64,000 nucleotides of DNA, taken from contig JAVHKY010000005.1 of the NCBI GenBank assembly GCA_035079385.1, positions 2,232,001 through 2,296,000 on the forward strand, given 5' to 3'. Both the position numbers and the translations under genes were made by a program. Numbering within the stretch: position 1 is the stretch's first letter; every line of letters begins with the position of its first letter. The DNA is from Aspidiotus rigidus. Lineage: Eukaryota > Arthropoda > Insecta > Hemiptera > Diaspididae. Below the pieces are notes generated by a model. It was not told the origin of the DNA. It saw only the letters and a list, made by a program, of their open reading frames with translations, and ran no database searches. Below are positions 62,827-64,000 of this stretch, one piece after another.

Positions 62827-64000
62827 TTAAAAGTTATGTTTGAAAAATGGTGTTCAGTCATAATTTTTTGAAAAAATTATTCTGAATTGAGCAAATTTTT
62901 TCAGTCTGGACATATTATGGGACAGGGGATGGTATTCAGCCAAAATTGAATGGAACAATTTCCCTGGAGGCTCTGCAATGACATGATAAGACCAAAGTTA
63001 TGTGTGAACAATGATGTTCAGTCATAATATTTAAAAAAAATTTTTCTGAATTGAGCAGATTTCTTCACTCTGGACATATTATGAGACAGTGGGTGGTATC
63101 CAGCCAAAATTGTATTCGCAATGATTTTCCTGGAGGAACAATAAGATGACAAGAGGAAAGTTATGTTTGAACAATGGCGTTCAGTCATAATTTTTTGAAA
63201 AAATTATTCTGAATTGAGCAAATTTTTTCAGTCTGGACATATTATGCGACAGGGGATGGTATTCAGCCAAAATTGAATTTAACAATTTCCCTGGAGGCAC
63301 TGCAATGACATGAAAAGACCAAAGTTATGTTTGAACAATGATGTTCAGTCATAATTTTTTGAAAAAATTATTCTGAATTGAGCAAATTTCTTCGGTCTGG
63401 ACATATTATGTGGTAGGGCGTTGTATCCGGCCAAAAATGTATTCGCAATGATTTTCCTGGGAGAAAAATAAGATGACACGAGGAAAGTTATGTTTGAACA
63501 ATGGTGTTCAGTCATAATTTTTTGAAAAAATTATTCTGAATTGAGCAAATTTTTTCAGTCTGGACATATTATGAGACAGGGGATGGTATTCAGCCAAAAT
63601 CGAATGCAACAATTTCCCTGGAGGCACTGCAATGATATGAAAAGACCAAAGTTATGTGTGAACACTGATGTTCAGTCATAATTGTTTGAAAAAATTTTCC
63701 CAAATTGAGCAGATTTCTTCACTCTGGACATATTATGAGGTAGGGGGTTGTATCCAGCCAAAATTGTATCCTCAATGATTTTCCTGGAGGAACAATAAGA
63801 TGACAAGAGGAACATTATGTTTGAACAATGATGTTCAGTCATAATTTTTTGAAAAAATTATTCTGAATTGAGCAAATTTTTTCAGTCTGGATATATTATG
63901 AGACAGGGGATGGTATTCAGCCAAAATCGAATGCAACAATTTCCCTGGAGGCACTGCAATGATATGAAAAGACCAAAGTTATGTGTGAACACTGATGTTC
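62827..64000. repeat. Satellite array with 327-bp dimeric (164 + 163 bp) period, open at right edge
   Basis: The phrase GTTCAGTCATAAT starts at 62852, 63016, 63179, 63343, 63506, 63670 and 63833, and a partial copy starts at 63997. Spacings are 164, 163, 164, 163, 164, 163 and 164. Two monomer types alternate: type A has GGGATGGTATTCAGCC and TTTCCCTGGAGGC; type B has TGTATCCAGCC-like sequence, GATTTTCCTGG and ATAAGATGAC. Types A at 62852, 63179, 63506 and 63833 are exactly 327 bp apart. The array continues beyond the window. Confidence 0.93.

Noticed and set aside
62629..62871. 80-aa plus-strand frame
   Set aside because: It begins just upstream of the satellite and its C-terminal residues are translated satellite sequence.

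Overview
The window is animal nuclear DNA, AT-rich with GT-AG introns. Gene content and gene structure point to an arthropod, most likely an insect; I cannot name the order from sequence alone. Six conserved protein-coding genes can be assembled exon by exon. They are the 5' part of the RNA polymerase II largest subunit (RPB1, minus strand, runs off the left edge), the WASH-complex subunit FAM21/WASHC2 (plus), Ataxin-2 (plus, about 26 kb), the Arp2/3 subunit ARPC3 (minus), akirin (plus) and an SH3BGR-family protein (minus). Two pairs are divergent and share short upstream regions: RPB1/FAM21 and ARPC3/akirin.

Layout. 1-4473 RPB1 exons 13 to 1. 4474-5216 shared upstream region holding a 102-bp TA-flanked palindrome. 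5217-10638 FAM21. 12536-38589 Ataxin-2, whose 13.4-kb sixth intron and 4.2-kb tenth intron are packed with mobile elements: several MITEs, foldback elements, direct repeats and a decayed LINE. 40420-41222 hAT transposon remnant. 41923-42682 ARPC3. 43470-44513 akirin. 47339-49350 SH3BGR-like.

From about 49.8 kb rightwards the window is repeat-dominated. It holds a MULE-type element with iterated terminal repeats and an 8-bp target duplication, LTR-retroelement and LINE remnants, paired direct repeats, an unrecognised coiled-coil protein gene (exons at about 58.5 and 59.4-60.3 kb), a possible decayed Ig-domain fragment, and a satellite array with a 327-bp dimeric period that runs off the right edge.

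Functionally, FAM21 (WASH complex) and ARPC3 (Arp2/3 complex) both act in endosomal branched-actin assembly, and RPB1 and akirin both act in transcription. The order looks like ordinary insect gene order and I see no operon. The least explained structures are a 3.66-kb near-palindromic foldback element in an Ataxin-2 intron whose arms are built from about 152-bp tandem repeats, the MULE with iterated GTTGGTCGA termini, and the unassigned coiled-coil gene with partly duplicated exon-like units beside it.
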